From contig NC_049982.1 of NCBI RefSeq assembly GCF_000003815.2, positions 12,967,762 to 13,031,761 on the forward strand: DNA of 64,000 nt, read 5' to 3'. The DNA is from Branchiostoma floridae. Its lineage: Eukaryota > Chordata > Leptocardii > Amphioxiformes > Branchiostomatidae. Below, one piece after another: positions 39,301 to 54,300 of this stretch. Positions within the stretch are counted from its first letter, which is position 1; every line of letters begins with the position of its first letter. The notes beneath the pieces were generated by a model. It saw nothing but the letters and a program-made list of their open reading frames with translations, searched no databases and was not told the origin of the DNA. Position numbers and translations under genes: made by a program.

Positions 39301-42300
39301 CTTTTGAAACAATACAACACAGACTTTATATTCAAAATATATCTGGACATATATGTATATTTATGTGTTACTGTTAATATCCTTCTGTGCCTTCATTGAA
39401 CAACCATATAATCACTGGAAAAGGCAAGACAATGACATTGCTATAAAGTATGATAGTTATCAAAACTCTCAGACAGATATGATAAAAGACTGTATTCACA
39501 ACAATGTATTTAGAATCTAGCTCGTCTCAGTAGACCATGAGTGACAGTCAATGGTATATTACCTTTCCTGACTTGATAACATTACAGGTATGCTTTTAAT
39601 AAGCAGAGCATTGCAAAAACAACTCATTATAAATACCTTTCACACATCAGGAAATTAGTACTGATATTGCCCCATCATTCATTGAAATACATCGAGCCTA
39701 TATGCACACTAGGGTTGAGCAGAACATCCTTTACACCACACATCTATTGGTTGAACATTAACCCTGACTGCAATATAACTAATAATTACTGCACATTTTG
39801 TATCTGCAATAATTTAGTCCAAGACTACACCCTTAGGCCTAATCAGAGAACACCCCCTGACGACTTGGAAATGATAATTGCTAATTAAAACAATAACAGT
39901 TGGTTGCCCTGCATCAAATGATATGGAACATTCCATACATCAATATGTAAACTTCTCAACTGTACAGGAAAATAGCACCACAGTTAATAAACTTTTACCA
40001 CAAGAGTGCATCTGGAAACCCTTTCCCTGTGAAACTTGGTACCGGACCAGTACAAAAATTTGTAAAACTCTGTTTCCTCAAATTCAATACCATGCAGTAT
40101 TGCCAAAATCAGTAGACCAGCACGTATCTATCTCGGAGTCCTTGTAGGCAAAATAAATAGTACCTATTTAGACATCATTTCTTTGCGTCATTGCAACCTG
40201 GCAACAGAGCTGTGGTATGCAACTGCTGTAATTGCAAAAATGGCCATTATTAATGTTCCATTGAGATTAAGAATAATGAGGTCATAGCGAAAGCTAATCA
40301 TTAGATTTCCATAATGAATCTATGGCATGGAACAGGCTGCATCTGTTGCAAAGCTAAATGGAAGAGAACAACACAGTGGCATGTATCTAAATAATACATC
40401 ATAAAAACTTCCTGGGTTCAGAATATTTGACTTCAAGATTTCTACACAACCTGCTTTACATTAGACAACAAAAGAAAAATGTTAATCAAAAAATTAAGAC
40501 TAATTCAGTCTAATCAAATATCATATACGGTATTTGCCTGACTCCAGTGTTCAGGGATGGGCACAACACAGCATTCAGTACCGAGGACAGGCTAATTCTG
40601 GTAATCCTGAATTGCTACTTCCATGGATAACGTAACAAAAACAGGCACAAAATCTTTTGTGATAGCCACAACCTGTTCAGCTCTAGCCCTGTACAGTTTA
40701 ACAGACAATACTAAAGTACAAGAATGTAATCCGTATCTGGTGAGAGTAAAGTTCAGGCCATGTATAAAACATGCACATCACGCATCTCCTCCCCAGCCCC
40801 CAGTGACTCCGTCAGCATGTTTCACGCCTGAAGGGAGGCAGCAGCTAGGGAAGTTACATGGCATCATGGTTTCAATAAGTGTTAATTAGAATCTATCAAC
40901 TGTGCCACAATATTATCTACCCTTGGATAGCAGACAAGGGCTAATTACACTGTCCACTAGAAAATGACAAACCCATCTAGATATGTTTCAAAACCATGCT
41001 TCCACGCCAACTTTTTAAAGTGCAAAAAAATTCTGGGACAAGTCTTGAACTCGAAGACAAGCACTGCATCTTATAGAATCATGACTAAACCAAAGCTATT
41101 AACGCTATCTCCATGGAAGTTCAGAGAGTTTTTTCAGTCCTTTAGCTAGATTACTAAAAAAAGCAGACCTTTTCAAACTCTTGATTCTGCACTTCATCTA
41201 CTTCGCAACATTATTAGAAACAAAATATGAATATATGAAACATTGTATGAATGACTTTCCCCATAACTACACCTTTATAGACAGGCTTCCTGTGAGTTTC
41301 AAAGCTTCAATCAACATGCATCCCTGCCTGAATCTGTCAGAAATTCTTCCCTTTGTAACATAGAACACTATCTGAAAAGCTGGCTACTATATTCTACTTG
41401 CGAAAGGCCTTACTCTATGATCAATCTTGTACTATATGATTGCCAACTTGCATTGCTACTGTGTGTGATCCTTCTTCTTTCAAAAGGCATCATCAGTTTG
41501 ATTTACAAGTTAGGAGTCATCAAGGATAGAACCACTACTGTATACATGTATATTGTATCTGCAAAATCCATAAAAAAATTACCAGCCATTGTGCCTTTAA
41601 GAGGTTATGCAGTTCCTGCAGAAAATGAGCAAAAACTTGCAGCATTACCATGCTCGCTATTCTCCGCAGCACCTTCTTCTTCTTTGGAACCTTCGTCGCA
41701 GCTTGCATTTTTGATGATTGACCCGTCCCAGTCCTCTGAGTAAATGAAGACTCACTGTTACCTCCACTGATTGCTGTTTTGGAGGTGGCCTTCCCTTCCG
41801 ACCAGACAGTCCGGCTTGTCTGACGTATACTTTTCCTACTACTTGAGCTCCGGAGCTGTGTGGCTCCCGCCACTCTGACAAAACTGTAAAACTGATAACT
41901 TCCCCAGAGAGGCAATTTGCAGCAGGGCTGTAATGAGTGACAGGATCCGGAATGTAGACGAAACACTGATGACGTAGAAACAGACGGCTATATTCCCCAC
42001 AGCATGCATCCGCGAGCTAAATTATTCCTGACACCTGGTGATGTCACACTGGCTCACAGGCAAGCATACACTCACAAGGTAACCACAATTATGCTGACAA
42101 ACTGTGAAGCTCGAGTGACTGGCATTTGTGACTTTGATGCCACATAAAGGAGCACTGTGGTGAAAGAGATGACACAGCATTATGTATTTCACAAAGTACC
42201 TGTACAAGGAACGTAATCCCACAGGTATAATCTTCCAATATCTCTTGCTTTAAGGCTGTCAAACTGGAGGTTCTAACCAGCAGGCAATACAAAGCCAGTA

Positions 42301-45300
42301 AATTGTTTGCTGTACTTGTTAGCTTTCATAAAAAATTACAATTACTCTAAAACACAATATACACCCAAAATGATAATTTTCTCCTATATTACCAGGTTTG
42401 CTGGTTAAACATATCAAAAGATATACCAAATATAGGAAGAATTCAGATTGAGTTACTCAGCTACTTACTTTGATTTGACTGAGGTTTCTCCCTGAGTAGA
42501 CACCTTCCCCACAGTTGCCTTTTTTTCTCTGTATTGTGTAAATTTTAGCCCAATAAACAATTCTTCAAATGTTCATGACACCCAACAGGACATACATGTA
42601 GTGGTGTCAAAATGTATATACATAATACAAGCAATATAAGATGAACATCCGGCTGAACGTTATAGCCAATACATACCAGTATCTTCAAGGGACCACAATA
42701 CGAGGTAGGATCATTATCTATGTTTGTATTCAGACATGTGGGATATGCAATGTATTGATATAATGATAACGATAATTACCAAGGACAGCTTATTGGAACA
42801 ATATAGTTCATCTGGTATTTCATGTACCTTGAATCCTCATTGAAGCAGCAAGTACTTAAAGCTTGCTGTGCACATGTGGCAAGATCAATAATTCAGTACA
42901 GTACTAAAAAGGAGCTCAGAAAATGTTGCATAATGATATAAAGACATTACATTGCAATCCTACTGGTAACTACTTGTACATGAAAAGTATCTACATGTGG
43001 GAAAGTGCTCATGACAACTTATGGTACTGTCACGGTGTTACTGTAGATACCTTTCTGGCAACATGTAACTGCATAACTGTGCTGAGTTTGACATTTGCAC
43101 AAGATAAGATGTACTACTTGAATCAACCACCCTCCTTTCCATTTAAGACTTTCATCTCTTGCAGCAATAATAATTATAATTGTAACATTAAAGAGGAAAT
43201 AACATTACAGCCTAAACCCTGTTCTTAAAAAAGTATTTACATTATTCATGTACCTATCCAGTGTACCTTATAATTGTAACTAAGACCGTTTACTAAGAGT
43301 ACATTTAAATTAAAGCCACAGTTCCCTGCAGAGGTGCTCAACAGTGATTAAAATTCAATCTTCTCATACATACATTTGTACATCAAGATGTAATGCTTGT
43401 TATCTTACTTCAAGGCCCTGCCAGAAATAGCAATAAATAACAAGATGACATATGGGGATGACTCTAGGAAAATTCTGCAGAATCAGTCTTTTTCAATGAA
43501 GTTAGATGGCCCTCTTTGCAATTGGTTACCGCTACCAATATTGTTCGTCCATAGTGGGTCAATGAAGACCTTGACTCCACTTGCTTTTGTGGGTCTGGGC
43601 ATCATGGGTGATGGTACCTGGGAAAATGCAGACTCCTAGAGCCGCGCCCAAGGTTCACTGATCCCCGCCACACGCGCGCCAGGAATATCCCCTGCCCAAC
43701 ACCCGCCCGCCTGACGATCCAGCTGGCCTCAACTATCGCTTGCCTCCACAGAGAAGCAAGCGATAGTTGGGGCTGGCGTAAGTGGGGCCAGCTGGTAGTG
43801 GGGCGGGTGTATAGTTGCGGGCGCGCGCGAGGCAGGGGATCAGTAAGGTTAACTCTTCTTTGCAAAGCTTCTTTGAGGTGGATTCCCAGGGTAGGGTGAT
43901 GGGCAATGACCCTAATTAACGTAGCCGCGGAAGGCCCAATTTGAGTCCATACAATATTTTAGCCTATTTTCGACTTGTAGCAGGAAAATTTAAGAAACAT
44001 TTCTTATTGGTGAGACAGTGTAGGGTGCAGACGTTCAGATAAGGCAAAAAAAACAAGGCCCTTATTTGAAGTGGTCAGCCCCTAAATTGACGTCATGAGA
44101 AGGCAAGATGGCGCGTATTCGAGTCAGAATTTTTAATAATTAGACTTTTGGACACTTGAGATAGCAGGCTGCTGTGTGGGGTGAGTTCTTATGTCCTGGA
44201 ATGTTCACGGATGAGATTATGACACCCTGAACTTACCTATTTTTATATTATCGCCAATACAGATTTCCACTGGTGTTCACTGGCCTGATGAGCCCAATCC
44301 TGACACGGAACTGCCGGCCGTAAACGTTTCACTGAAGGTTTCCCTCCCTAACATTTACACTGCAAATGTTTCAGGTATCTCTTGTGTCTGTCTTGAAAAC
44401 CAACTTGGTTGTTGGCAGACAAGCTGGGATGGGGATTTGACAGAAGTTACCACGGAAGGTGAGAATTAACTCACTAAACAGCCAGACAGGTCTACCAAGA
44501 ACTATGGGTGTGGAATAGCACAAGGAATCTCTTTGTAGATTTGACATTGACAAAGCAGGTGATAACGGAAGAAAGGCAGTTTAGAACTAACAGCCAAATT
44601 GTCTTTGCCCTGTTTGACAAATAACAGATTTTGTAAGCTTTCAATACTCTAATCTGAATTACTGTGCTACAACGTAGTACAAGAGAGGTTCGGTTGAGGC
44701 AAGGGCCTTTTTCTAGGTCATAATTGCTTAATCACTGTCTGTTCAACCTGTAGCCTTTGCAAAATATACAATCTACTGAGACAGCATAACAAATAGTTTA
44801 ATGGGAGATTTATGGGAAGTGTTTTATGTAACGTTGTTACAAAACTTCTGGGAACGTTTGAAACGCCCTTGTTACAGAGTTCTACTATGTGGCGCCACTG
44901 CAGATTACACCATATTTCAATTGTAGTCTCCTCTTAGCCTTCTAGGAGTTGCAGCGTTTATGCTGAAGGTGAGTGATGATTCGCAATATACAAATGTAGG
45001 CCAGGTTCTTATGCCAGGAATATCATGTATATGTATTTGCCCTAGAGTGGCAGATAGATATATGATAGTCTCAGCAATTAAGAAACTGGCCTATGTGTTG
45101 AAAATTGTGAATCAGCACCTTATCCCCCAAAACAAACCCCACCGCTTAAAGCTGCAAAGGAGGCTATCATATTGTCACTCACAGTCACATAAAACATTAA
45201 AAACAGCAAGCATGTATCAAGCATATCATACAACATTTCTATCCAAGGCATATGCATTAAAATTTAATGTAGCGTCCCATGTACTAGTACCTTTAGGACA

Positions 45301-48300
45301 CAACTTATCACGGAACTTGTCATTACGCAAGGATATAGAACTATATGATACAATTATCTTTGAACTGAAAGGTAACTAAGTTATAATCTATTCTATTTAA
45401 AAGAAGGAATTTGGGAAAGGGGTGCTTAATCCATGCACTACAGTCAGGCCATAATCACTCATATTTTCCATGTGACATAGAATTTAGAACCATGTAACAT
45501 GATGGTAACATGCTGAATGCATAGTTCAAGCTTCACTCTAGGGTAATGCCTATACTATAATAATATCTGTTGACATGTCAAAAGCATATTCACAATCACA
45601 TGTATAACAGAGCTTAGAACAGTACTGAAAGGGAAATTGGTCAGTTTTTGGAACTTAAATAGTTTCTCGATTGAAATACATTATAATTGCATAGATAGTC
45701 ATGGGGCCAATTCCTTGTTCACCCGTAGGCATCAACTGATAGATGGCGGTGCAGACATCCCCAGGATAAAGTTGTCATGCCAGAAAGTGTAAAATATGCC
45801 TGCTAATAACTAAACTAATGTGTATTCTTGAAATCTTCTACAAAAAGTCAATGTATAGACCATCATGACAACTGACAACCACATGGTATTTTTGTATCTA
45901 CTTTGAACCATTAGCAAGATTCTTCATACAAGGTCCCTGGTAAGTGGTAGCTTCTTCACATTGCACTTACCAAAAGTGCAACCAGCATGTAATGGTCAAT
46001 GTACACAAAAAGTCAGTATTGAGTGGCTTACATAAGGCAAACAATTGTCAGGTAATGACCAACCTGACACTAAAGTCTAAACCCATCTATGTGCATCTTC
46101 CCAATTTGTGATAAAAAGGATGAAATTTTCATTTGTCTTTTTGCAACATTCTCCTGAAGATATGGCGGCCAACAACCTACAAGTAGAAAATGAGAGCAAT
46201 CAGATCACCTTAGGCAATCAGGGACAAGCTACTACACATGATCAGAGAATTACCCATGCAGAGAGATAAATCATTTAGGGAAACTGCCTGCAGCTACCCT
46301 GTAAAACATTTGCGTTATCAAAATGTCGTTACAAAAAAGAAATATTTCAATTCCTTTTTCCTTCAGGAAATTAGGAAACTGCCTGATAATGATTTTTTTA
46401 GAAATTATATATATACTAAAATGGATATTACAGTAAGCTGAAAAGCCATAATCCTACAGGTGTTATTCACAAATGATCTAAATTGCTTCCTGGAGTCATT
46501 CCACAGTGTAACTATGACAACAGCATGCATGCAAGTGAGGAAATATAGATGATAAATTGCTAGCAGATTGGGGAATGAGATACTGCGCTAATGAGTTCTG
46601 CTTAATTCATAAGCCCTCACCACTTCTTTGCACTTTCTAACTTTGGAGTCGAAATTATGAGACAGGGTTATTCTTTACAATGGCTACAAGCATCCATTTT
46701 CTACTTACAAAGATGACAGTTCAAGTAACTAAGTCCCCAGTGGCAAACTTATATCACTCTCCCCCTTTACATTGGCAAGCATTATTAATCACAACATAAA
46801 CACATACAGCACCATTCCACCTAAGTGACAAAATATGGAAATGTTTTCTTGTGAAATAATTTCTTTTGAGAATTATGAGCTTTTATGGATAAAGCAAATC
46901 ATTCCTCAGAGATGCCTTGATCCAAGGATTAAATTTTGGGCTTAGCTTTCCCTACACTACACAGTTGCAGATGACTAACCTTCAGTGATCCTGACTGGTC
47001 TTGTACAAAATAGTTTTGCTGAAATCAATATCTATAAATGTAATCAAGATATACAGTCACACACAATGCTTGCCAACCGGATGTAGCTTTGAATGACAGG
47101 AAGTGAGCGGGTTTAATTATGAACATCTGCATTGCTCTTTTCCCTTAGAAGTAGGCTCGCCTCCCGTAAATCATACCCAAGCTATTCTATTTTTAGAGAG
47201 ATTTAACTCTAGAGTAAAAATTTCAAATTTTCCACAGACCTCTCTTTGTCGCTGGACATGGTTAAATATGTTTGGGACGTCACTCTCAAAAAGTTAAACC
47301 TAATTAAATAGAAATGCCATTCAACTCTGCCAGCAAAATCGCAGTGTTACCAACCTTCCAAGAAATTAGCGCAAATCATTGTCGGCCTTCCCGAATTTAG
47401 CGTAAAGCGTTGTCAGAGCCCAAATGCAAGCCCTCAAGCGGTTCACCCAAGGGCTCTATCTAGCTTTTAACTTTTTCCATCCCATTCAGTGTTTATAGGA
47501 ACCCATGTTGTTCAAGTTCATTCTTAATCTGTCATTTTAACTTTCATGTCACGAAGTTCAGAGTTTTGGATGGATGGGGTTCATTTTATTCCGTCCCAAC
47601 TAACAAATTTCTGTGGGACGGAGGCACATGTCCTGGAGACAGCCCTGGTTTTCCCATTATCCAGGATCATTCAGTCTAATACCAGGGGCATGTTGTTACC
47701 ATGGATACGATGATGGAGATGATGCTTGAGCAAATGTTTCCAAAAATAATCAATATGTGTCATATTCAATAGATATCATATGGAAATGCAGCAATGTTGA
47801 TGGTGATATTGTATACAACTTATGTCATACCTGGGCCGCAATAACGTTCCATACGTGTGATCTGGACCGGATGATAATTTTACGTAACACACAGGCTTTT
47901 TAGTTGTATTACACAGGCTTCATCGATTACATATGTAGAATTCTATATTTATTATTTTGTTCAATCAAATGAAAAATATGTCATGTCCATTACCCGTAAA
48001 CTACTCATACATGCTGTAGGGCAGAGTCTGCTCTGAAAAAAAAAACTTGCAGAAGACCAATCAATATGCTATGCCTCCACTTCAATAGAGTGCTGAATGC
48101 ACACACTGGAACGCCACAAAAAGTACATGTAAGACAGAATTGATCTGCCCTTTGTACAAAGTGTGAGACCATCCTGCCAATGTACATTCAGATTGATAAC
48201 AGCATACTGGGCACATATCACTGAGCTCATCAGGCTGTTGAAAGGAAGCAAAGCAGAGATTGTTGTCCTGATTACCACTAATTGTGTCAGTACACACTTA

Positions 48301-51300
48301 TCAAGGGGGAGAGTGCTTATGGAAATGTTGTTAATGACTACCAGTTATCGACCTCCTGTCTATAATTGACCTTGCAAAGGTGACTGCGCTGTATCCTCAC
48401 TTTACAGGCCTGGTATCTTCCTTCCTTCATCCAGATAAAAGGGGTGCATGGAACTTCGAAGGGTATCACAAAAAGGTGTTTTAACAACATTACATATTTC
48501 ACAGCTGGAGAGTTCAAAACTCAGGCAAGCTTGACACTGGCAATGATCAAGAACCCAAAGTAAATCTCCAAACAGATGTTGGGTTGACAATCATGATCAT
48601 AACGCAGGGCTCGAAATTCATTTTTGGGATTAGGTGCACTGGTGCACCAAGCTTAAAAAATTGGGTGCACCAAAAAATTTTGGGGTGCACCACTTAAACT
48701 TAAGTAGAAAAAAACAACAACCTAATAACAAAACTTAGTTACAAGCTATCAAATTCTTAAACAAGTAACATGACAGACATCTTTATTATCTTTTTAACAC
48801 TTAACACTTGGCTCTACTGTTTTTTTTTTTACATGTCTGGCTGGCAGACTCAAGAAAACAGTCAAAATAGAAAGCCTGACAAAAAAGCCTAAAACAAGCC
48901 CCAATTAACAGCCGTAGCCAAACCTCTGTTTGGAGAGTAGTTCCCTTGCATGAGTGTTTCAACTAAACTTTTTCACTCCTACAGAGAGCTGTCAAGACCA
49001 AAATCAATCAATCATAATAGAAAATGGAGCAACTATACACTAATACAGGTACTTGACTGCTAATCATAGAATAATCAACCAGCTTTTTCCCTCACAAACA
49101 TCATAAACTTCATTCAGGTACAAATAGGAATCATTCGTGACAGGCACCATACAGTAGCATGCTTCCCTGAGGCACAATGTAAGCAATGAATGAACTCCAA
49201 CCACCAAAGGACTTGTCAGTTTGTTTTACATTTATCAAGGAGGTTAAAACCTCCTTGCATTATCAGGAGCTTTAACCGATGGTGAACCAGTGATAAGAAA
49301 ACAGAGATTTTGCANNNNNNNNNNNNNNNNNNNNNNNNNNNNNNNNNNNNNNNNNNNNNNNNNNNNNNNNNNNNNNNNNNNNNNNNNNNNNNNNNNNNNN
49401 NNNNNNNNNNNNNNNNNNNNNNNNNNNNNNNNNNNNNNNNNNNNNNNNNNNNNNNNNNNNNNNNNNNNNNNNNNNNNNNNNNNNNNNNNNNNNNNNNNNN
49501 NNNNNNNNNNGACAGCAAAGCATTCAGAAGCCAGAATCAGAATCAAGTTACATGGTAGGCAGGACCAGATCTGCCTAACTGTACAACTCCAGGGGAGCCT
49601 TTGGCAGGGGTGCTGTGGTACAAATCCCCACAATCCCAAAACAAATTAGAAACTTGATCTTGGCTTTCTTTCAGTCAGCTATATCACAAACCAGCATTTA
49701 GCAGTGCAAGTGCTGAATCTCTCCCCAACATTGGGGTTATAGGTAGATCTAATGTTGACAAAATGAAAAAGTATCTAGAGAATGGCAAGAAAAATACATT
49801 AACTTGACTACTTTTCAAAAACAGGTATTACTTTTACAATAACATACTCATACCACTACTTGAAATATAAGGAGGCCTGCTTTTGATTTACCGTGAGATA
49901 ATCTGCATAGTTAGGCAATCCTTTGTGATGGAAATAAGGGTAAATGTCTAAAAGGTAAGGTTATGTGCACTGAAGCCTTACATACATGTACACATACACA
50001 TATATATCTGACTCCTGGAGACAACCTGTTATACATTATAAATTTGTTTGACATAAAAGATTGTTCATCAACTTGTTGATCTCTGTCCTGTTTTTGTTAG
50101 ATATAAGTCAGCCCATAAAAGAAAACATGATATTGTGATTTGGAATATAGCAAACAGAGTCAGCCAAGAAAAAGCGCCTGCCTTTGACAGGAACACTTTA
50201 CAGTGCATGCAAGGTAAACATGGAACACGGTTCCTTTTTCTGAAGGGGGTGCCGAGAGGGCAAGCCTTGGACTGAAGGCAAGCACTACAAACACTGTTCC
50301 TCCAGCCTGGCTTGTTCAAACATTCACATACTGAGGACACTAAGTGCCCCCCACCCACACCACAATGTTTAAAGGCATTAAAACTCACCCAAACTATGTG
50401 AGACAAAAAAGAAAATGAGAGGATGGACACAACTTTAGTAATTACATTAAATACATGTGTGTGATCTAAAACTGTGCCTTGAAAAATGGCTGCAAAAAGT
50501 AACAGTTATACAAGGGCTTAGCCATGATCTCTTCAAAGTAAATAATGTATCACATGGGGGGTAGAGAGTTGATCCTTTTCAGAGCCAATCTAGTCATGGA
50601 GATCAGGGCTTTTAACCACACAATGTCCAATTTCTTGTATTGTTGTCTCTGGTGACTAGCTGGGAGTGATACAAACCCTCTAGATTTTCACAGATTGTGG
50701 GTAGAGTGCTAATTAACCAAAACACGGAAGAACAACAACTGGTACACATGAAATAGGGTCAGTTCCCTTACCTCATGAGACTGTGTCTGTTGTGAGTTCT
50801 GCATCCGTGGTGGCTGGGCTCCCTTCCCTGAGGACGTAGCACCCTGTGTACAGCACAGAATAGAAAAGTCACTCAGACTAACCACATACAAGCATTCCCA
50901 CTGTACAGAAAGGAGTCAGCAGAGCCTGGCAATTTATTCGACCCCTGTGGGTATTGGGATTCACACTGAGCTGCCAACTCCAAACACCAGCTGAGAAAAG
51001 CCTGAATAGGGTTTCCCATTTGGCACCTCAAAAGGCCTGCGAGCCAGAACACAGTTGGTCAACAGTGTCTCCTCGTATTCTGGATAACATTCTTCACAAG
51101 CCAGATGGTAGGCTTGTTGACATGTTGTGCACTGGTAGTTGTTCTCCCCCAAACAGAACAGAACCTTTCACAAGGACAACTCTTGCACAACCAGTATACA
51201 TACCTGGGGGTAATAACAGAACTTATCGTTATTATTATAGCCAATCATTGCTGAGCCAAGGGGTGCCTGTCTATCTTTGTATTTCCTGCTCAGACTGACA

Positions 51301-54300
51301 CCTGCCATATGTGGCAATCTTTGATATCTCCAAGCAGATGCAGAAATGCAAAGTTGTAACTTCTGTCAAGCTTTGCATTGCTGCTGAGCAGAGTATCTGC
51401 TCAGAGATGAGCATTTTGATATAGTGAAAAAAGAAATGAGTTAGATATTGCTAACCGGTGTAGAAATGCATCGGAAAACATAAAAAATACTACTGTACAT
51501 GATGAGTATATGTAATTCTAGGATCTAGAAGTTAAATATGAGTTGAAAGTTTTTTGACGTCCTTAGTCACAAGGAAGATACTAACAATAGAAATTGATAT
51601 CTACCAAAAACGAACATCTGTTTGTAATAGACAAAATGTCATCTTTTCAACATAACTTCAGTTTAAAATGCTTGAAAAACTAAAAGAAAATGTGTACTTA
51701 TAAAGTATCCATTTTCTTTTGTGTGTGTGAGGGAGAGATCAGACTAATCATTTACTTCACTTCCCCCTGAGTCATTGTGAGTGATTGTCTTGAATTTCCA
51801 CAACAAAAAACTATATCACCCAGCACAGCAGGCTGCTTCTGAAGCAAAACAACCAGTTATTATTACAGCCAAGTACCAGCCAAAAGGCACCAGTGTATGA
51901 ATGGGAAGTATCTACCCTCTAACCTCCTCTGGTATTGTAAAGAAAAATTCCCACTGAATCATGTACACTTATCATGCCTATAATAGACTTACACAGATGG
52001 ATGGCACCCCTACAACAATAGCCACCCTTCTGATTACAGACTACTTTCTAGTCTATCTCATTACATTTTCTATGGCAGTCTAGACATTTGGATTCACTTC
52101 TGAGATTCAATTGCATTCCATGGACTTCACATTTTATTGGGTCTAATTTGTCCACCTTCTCCAACAAATTGTCATACTCAAACTCATATTTTTCAAACCA
52201 AGGAAACCTGTTTGTTTCTCTTGATAAAGTTCAAACAAGTTTGAAGCATTAATAGGTTGATACCGTAAGTTAGATACAAGAATTTCACCATTACTGCTAA
52301 TAAATTCATCATCAAATTGTGACCCACATAACATTCTTCACCATCATGAGTTGCTGCCCGATATTGTAAAAGTGTCAGAACCAAAGATTTTCTAGATCAG
52401 ATTGTCCTTTAAGTAGGATTACTCAAGACTCTCTATGAAATGTTTATGGAAAGATTGGAATTTTGTTTGCATGTGTATCGAGTGTTGCATTTATAATATT
52501 GACTTGTCCTCAAAAATGTACAAAGTAAACGGAAATCATTTCCATCCAGTCTACAGCTGAATGTCAGAAGATAACAAGGTACTAGTTAGGCAGAAAATGC
52601 CATGGATGAACAAATCGCAAGCCAATTGTAGGACTTCATCAGTAATCAATCATAAATGTCATGTTGACTTGATTATATCGATAGTCTGGGTATAAAGGGT
52701 GGACTTTTAAACAAGCATATTCTTTAGGCGAGTTTCATGATACATGTACTAGGATATAGTGAAGTTTGAATAGAACACCTGTTCCAGCTTGTGGGTAAAG
52801 TAAAAACCTATAACAGCATAAGTGAAAGGTTGCATTCTACACACAGGGCTCGAAATTCATTTTTGGGATTAGGTGGTCCCAGCTTAAAAAATTGGGTGCA
52901 CCAAAAACATTTTGGGTGCACCACTTAAATTTAAGTAATAACCTGATAATAAAACTTAGTTACAAGCTATCAAATGCTTAAACAACAGACATTTTTATTA
53001 ACTCTCTAACACTTAGTGTCAAGAATATGATGTACATGTATACTAAGTATACTTTGATATCTTTACATACATAAACCTAAGAAAATATTTGGGTGCAATC
53101 TGTGCACCCAGAGAAAATAATTGGGTGCACAGCTCCAATTTTGGGTGCACCTGGGTGCACATGCACCCAGTATTTCGAGCCCTGTACACATGTATGTAAA
53201 ACATGCAAATCTATAACAAGCCAGAAGTCATGAAGCGGTATAACTAGTAACTTAGTAATTACTAAATGTGTAAATCTTGAAATGAACCATCCTAGGTTAC
53301 TCTAGGCACAAAGTCTATGCCAAACAATCATGTAACATACACATACCCCCAGACAACTCATGGCAAGGACTTTTCATGTACACCAGAAAAATCCTGCAAC
53401 AGAACAATAACCCAAGATACTAAGTAACAATGTCACAACAACCTTACACACATAACCAGCAGGAGGGGTCGGCCCATACTAACCTTTTGCCTATTGCTGT
53501 TGTTCCCCTGTGGTCGTGCTGAAGGACCACGCCTGGGTGGGATGGGCGGAGGGCGGTCTTTAATGGGTGAGTTGGAGTCGCTGGAGCTGTAGTTGTAGGC
53601 ACGTGCATCTCTCATCCTCCCCACCTGCTGCTGTACCAGCTGGTCCCACATCTCCACGTGAGGAGACGGGGCGGGGGGAACACGCGGTCTACTCTGGGGG
53701 GCTGACTGCTGTCTGATGGGCCCGTGACTGTTGTGTGACGGGGTAGTCCTATTCTGAAAGCTGGCCTGCCCTTGGTGGCCTCGTCTCTGCAACAAGTTCA
53801 AATGCGGCGGGATATCCGTCCTCACGCGAGGACTCAGTTTGGAATGTCTTCCGTTTGCCACTCCATTAGAGGTTGGGGAATTTTCCGTTCCCCTGTTCAG
53901 GGGACCCTCGGCACCTCTGGCCGCCTGCCTGTTCTGTTGCTGCTGGGCATTCGGTCTACGGACCTGCATCATTCCGTACTCATCACTACTGAGGTCAACG
54001 ACATACACACTGTCATTGTTTACTCTGTATCCCTCTTCTTTCCAGTAACCAATCCCACTGTCGCTGTTGCTGCTATTGCTATTACTTCGCCTTGGAGCCG
54101 CATGGACGGCATCTTGGTCTGGAAAGGCTTGCCATCTGGCCATTTCTATTTCTCGAGTCAACGTGCCCTCATCATTCCCTCTCTGATACAGCAGTCCCAC
54201 TGTACGTAGGAGAGGACGGGCCGAGCGAGGAAACTCCTCACACCCTCCTGTTTCTGGGTTTGTAGTACACGTTATAGAGAATTCCTGCGCTCTTTGAGCA

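Larger units (their letters stand above)
35139..41648. other. RGS12 intron dominated by a LINE insertion
   Basis: Apart from the CR1-group LINE (35899 to about 38900), nothing coding is recognised. An exon ending in phase 2 is needed somewhere between here and 50.77 kb to feed the 26-nt exon, but it could not be located by eye. Confidence 0.45.
41884..50771. other. RGS12 intron with repeats; no gene resolved
   Basis: Named contents are the GC-rich palindrome (43655-43844), a CRE-like site with a YY1-like site near 44.1 kb, the left end of a transposon with hAT-like ends (48605) and an assembly gap (49315-49510). A Cys-containing minus frame at 50068-50430 and others were examined and not accepted. 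Confidence 0.45.

Noticed and set aside
43602-43865. Arg/Pro-rich minus frame of 87 residues
   Set aside because: Produced by the GC-rich palindrome; the mirrored composition explains it.
50068-50430. Cys-containing 120-residue minus frame that suggested a zinc-binding domain
   Set aside because: Cys spacing fits no known finger, no splice sites frame it, and it is not conserved to my knowledge.
50961-51152. Minus frame with CxxC...HxxxCxxC pattern
   Set aside because: Only 63 residues with no family match; the pattern alone is weak evidence and the DNA looks repeat-like.
53772-54209. Plus-strand open frames opposite the RGS12 PTB exon (also 54421-54816)
   Set aside because: Antisense shadows of a conserved coding exon.
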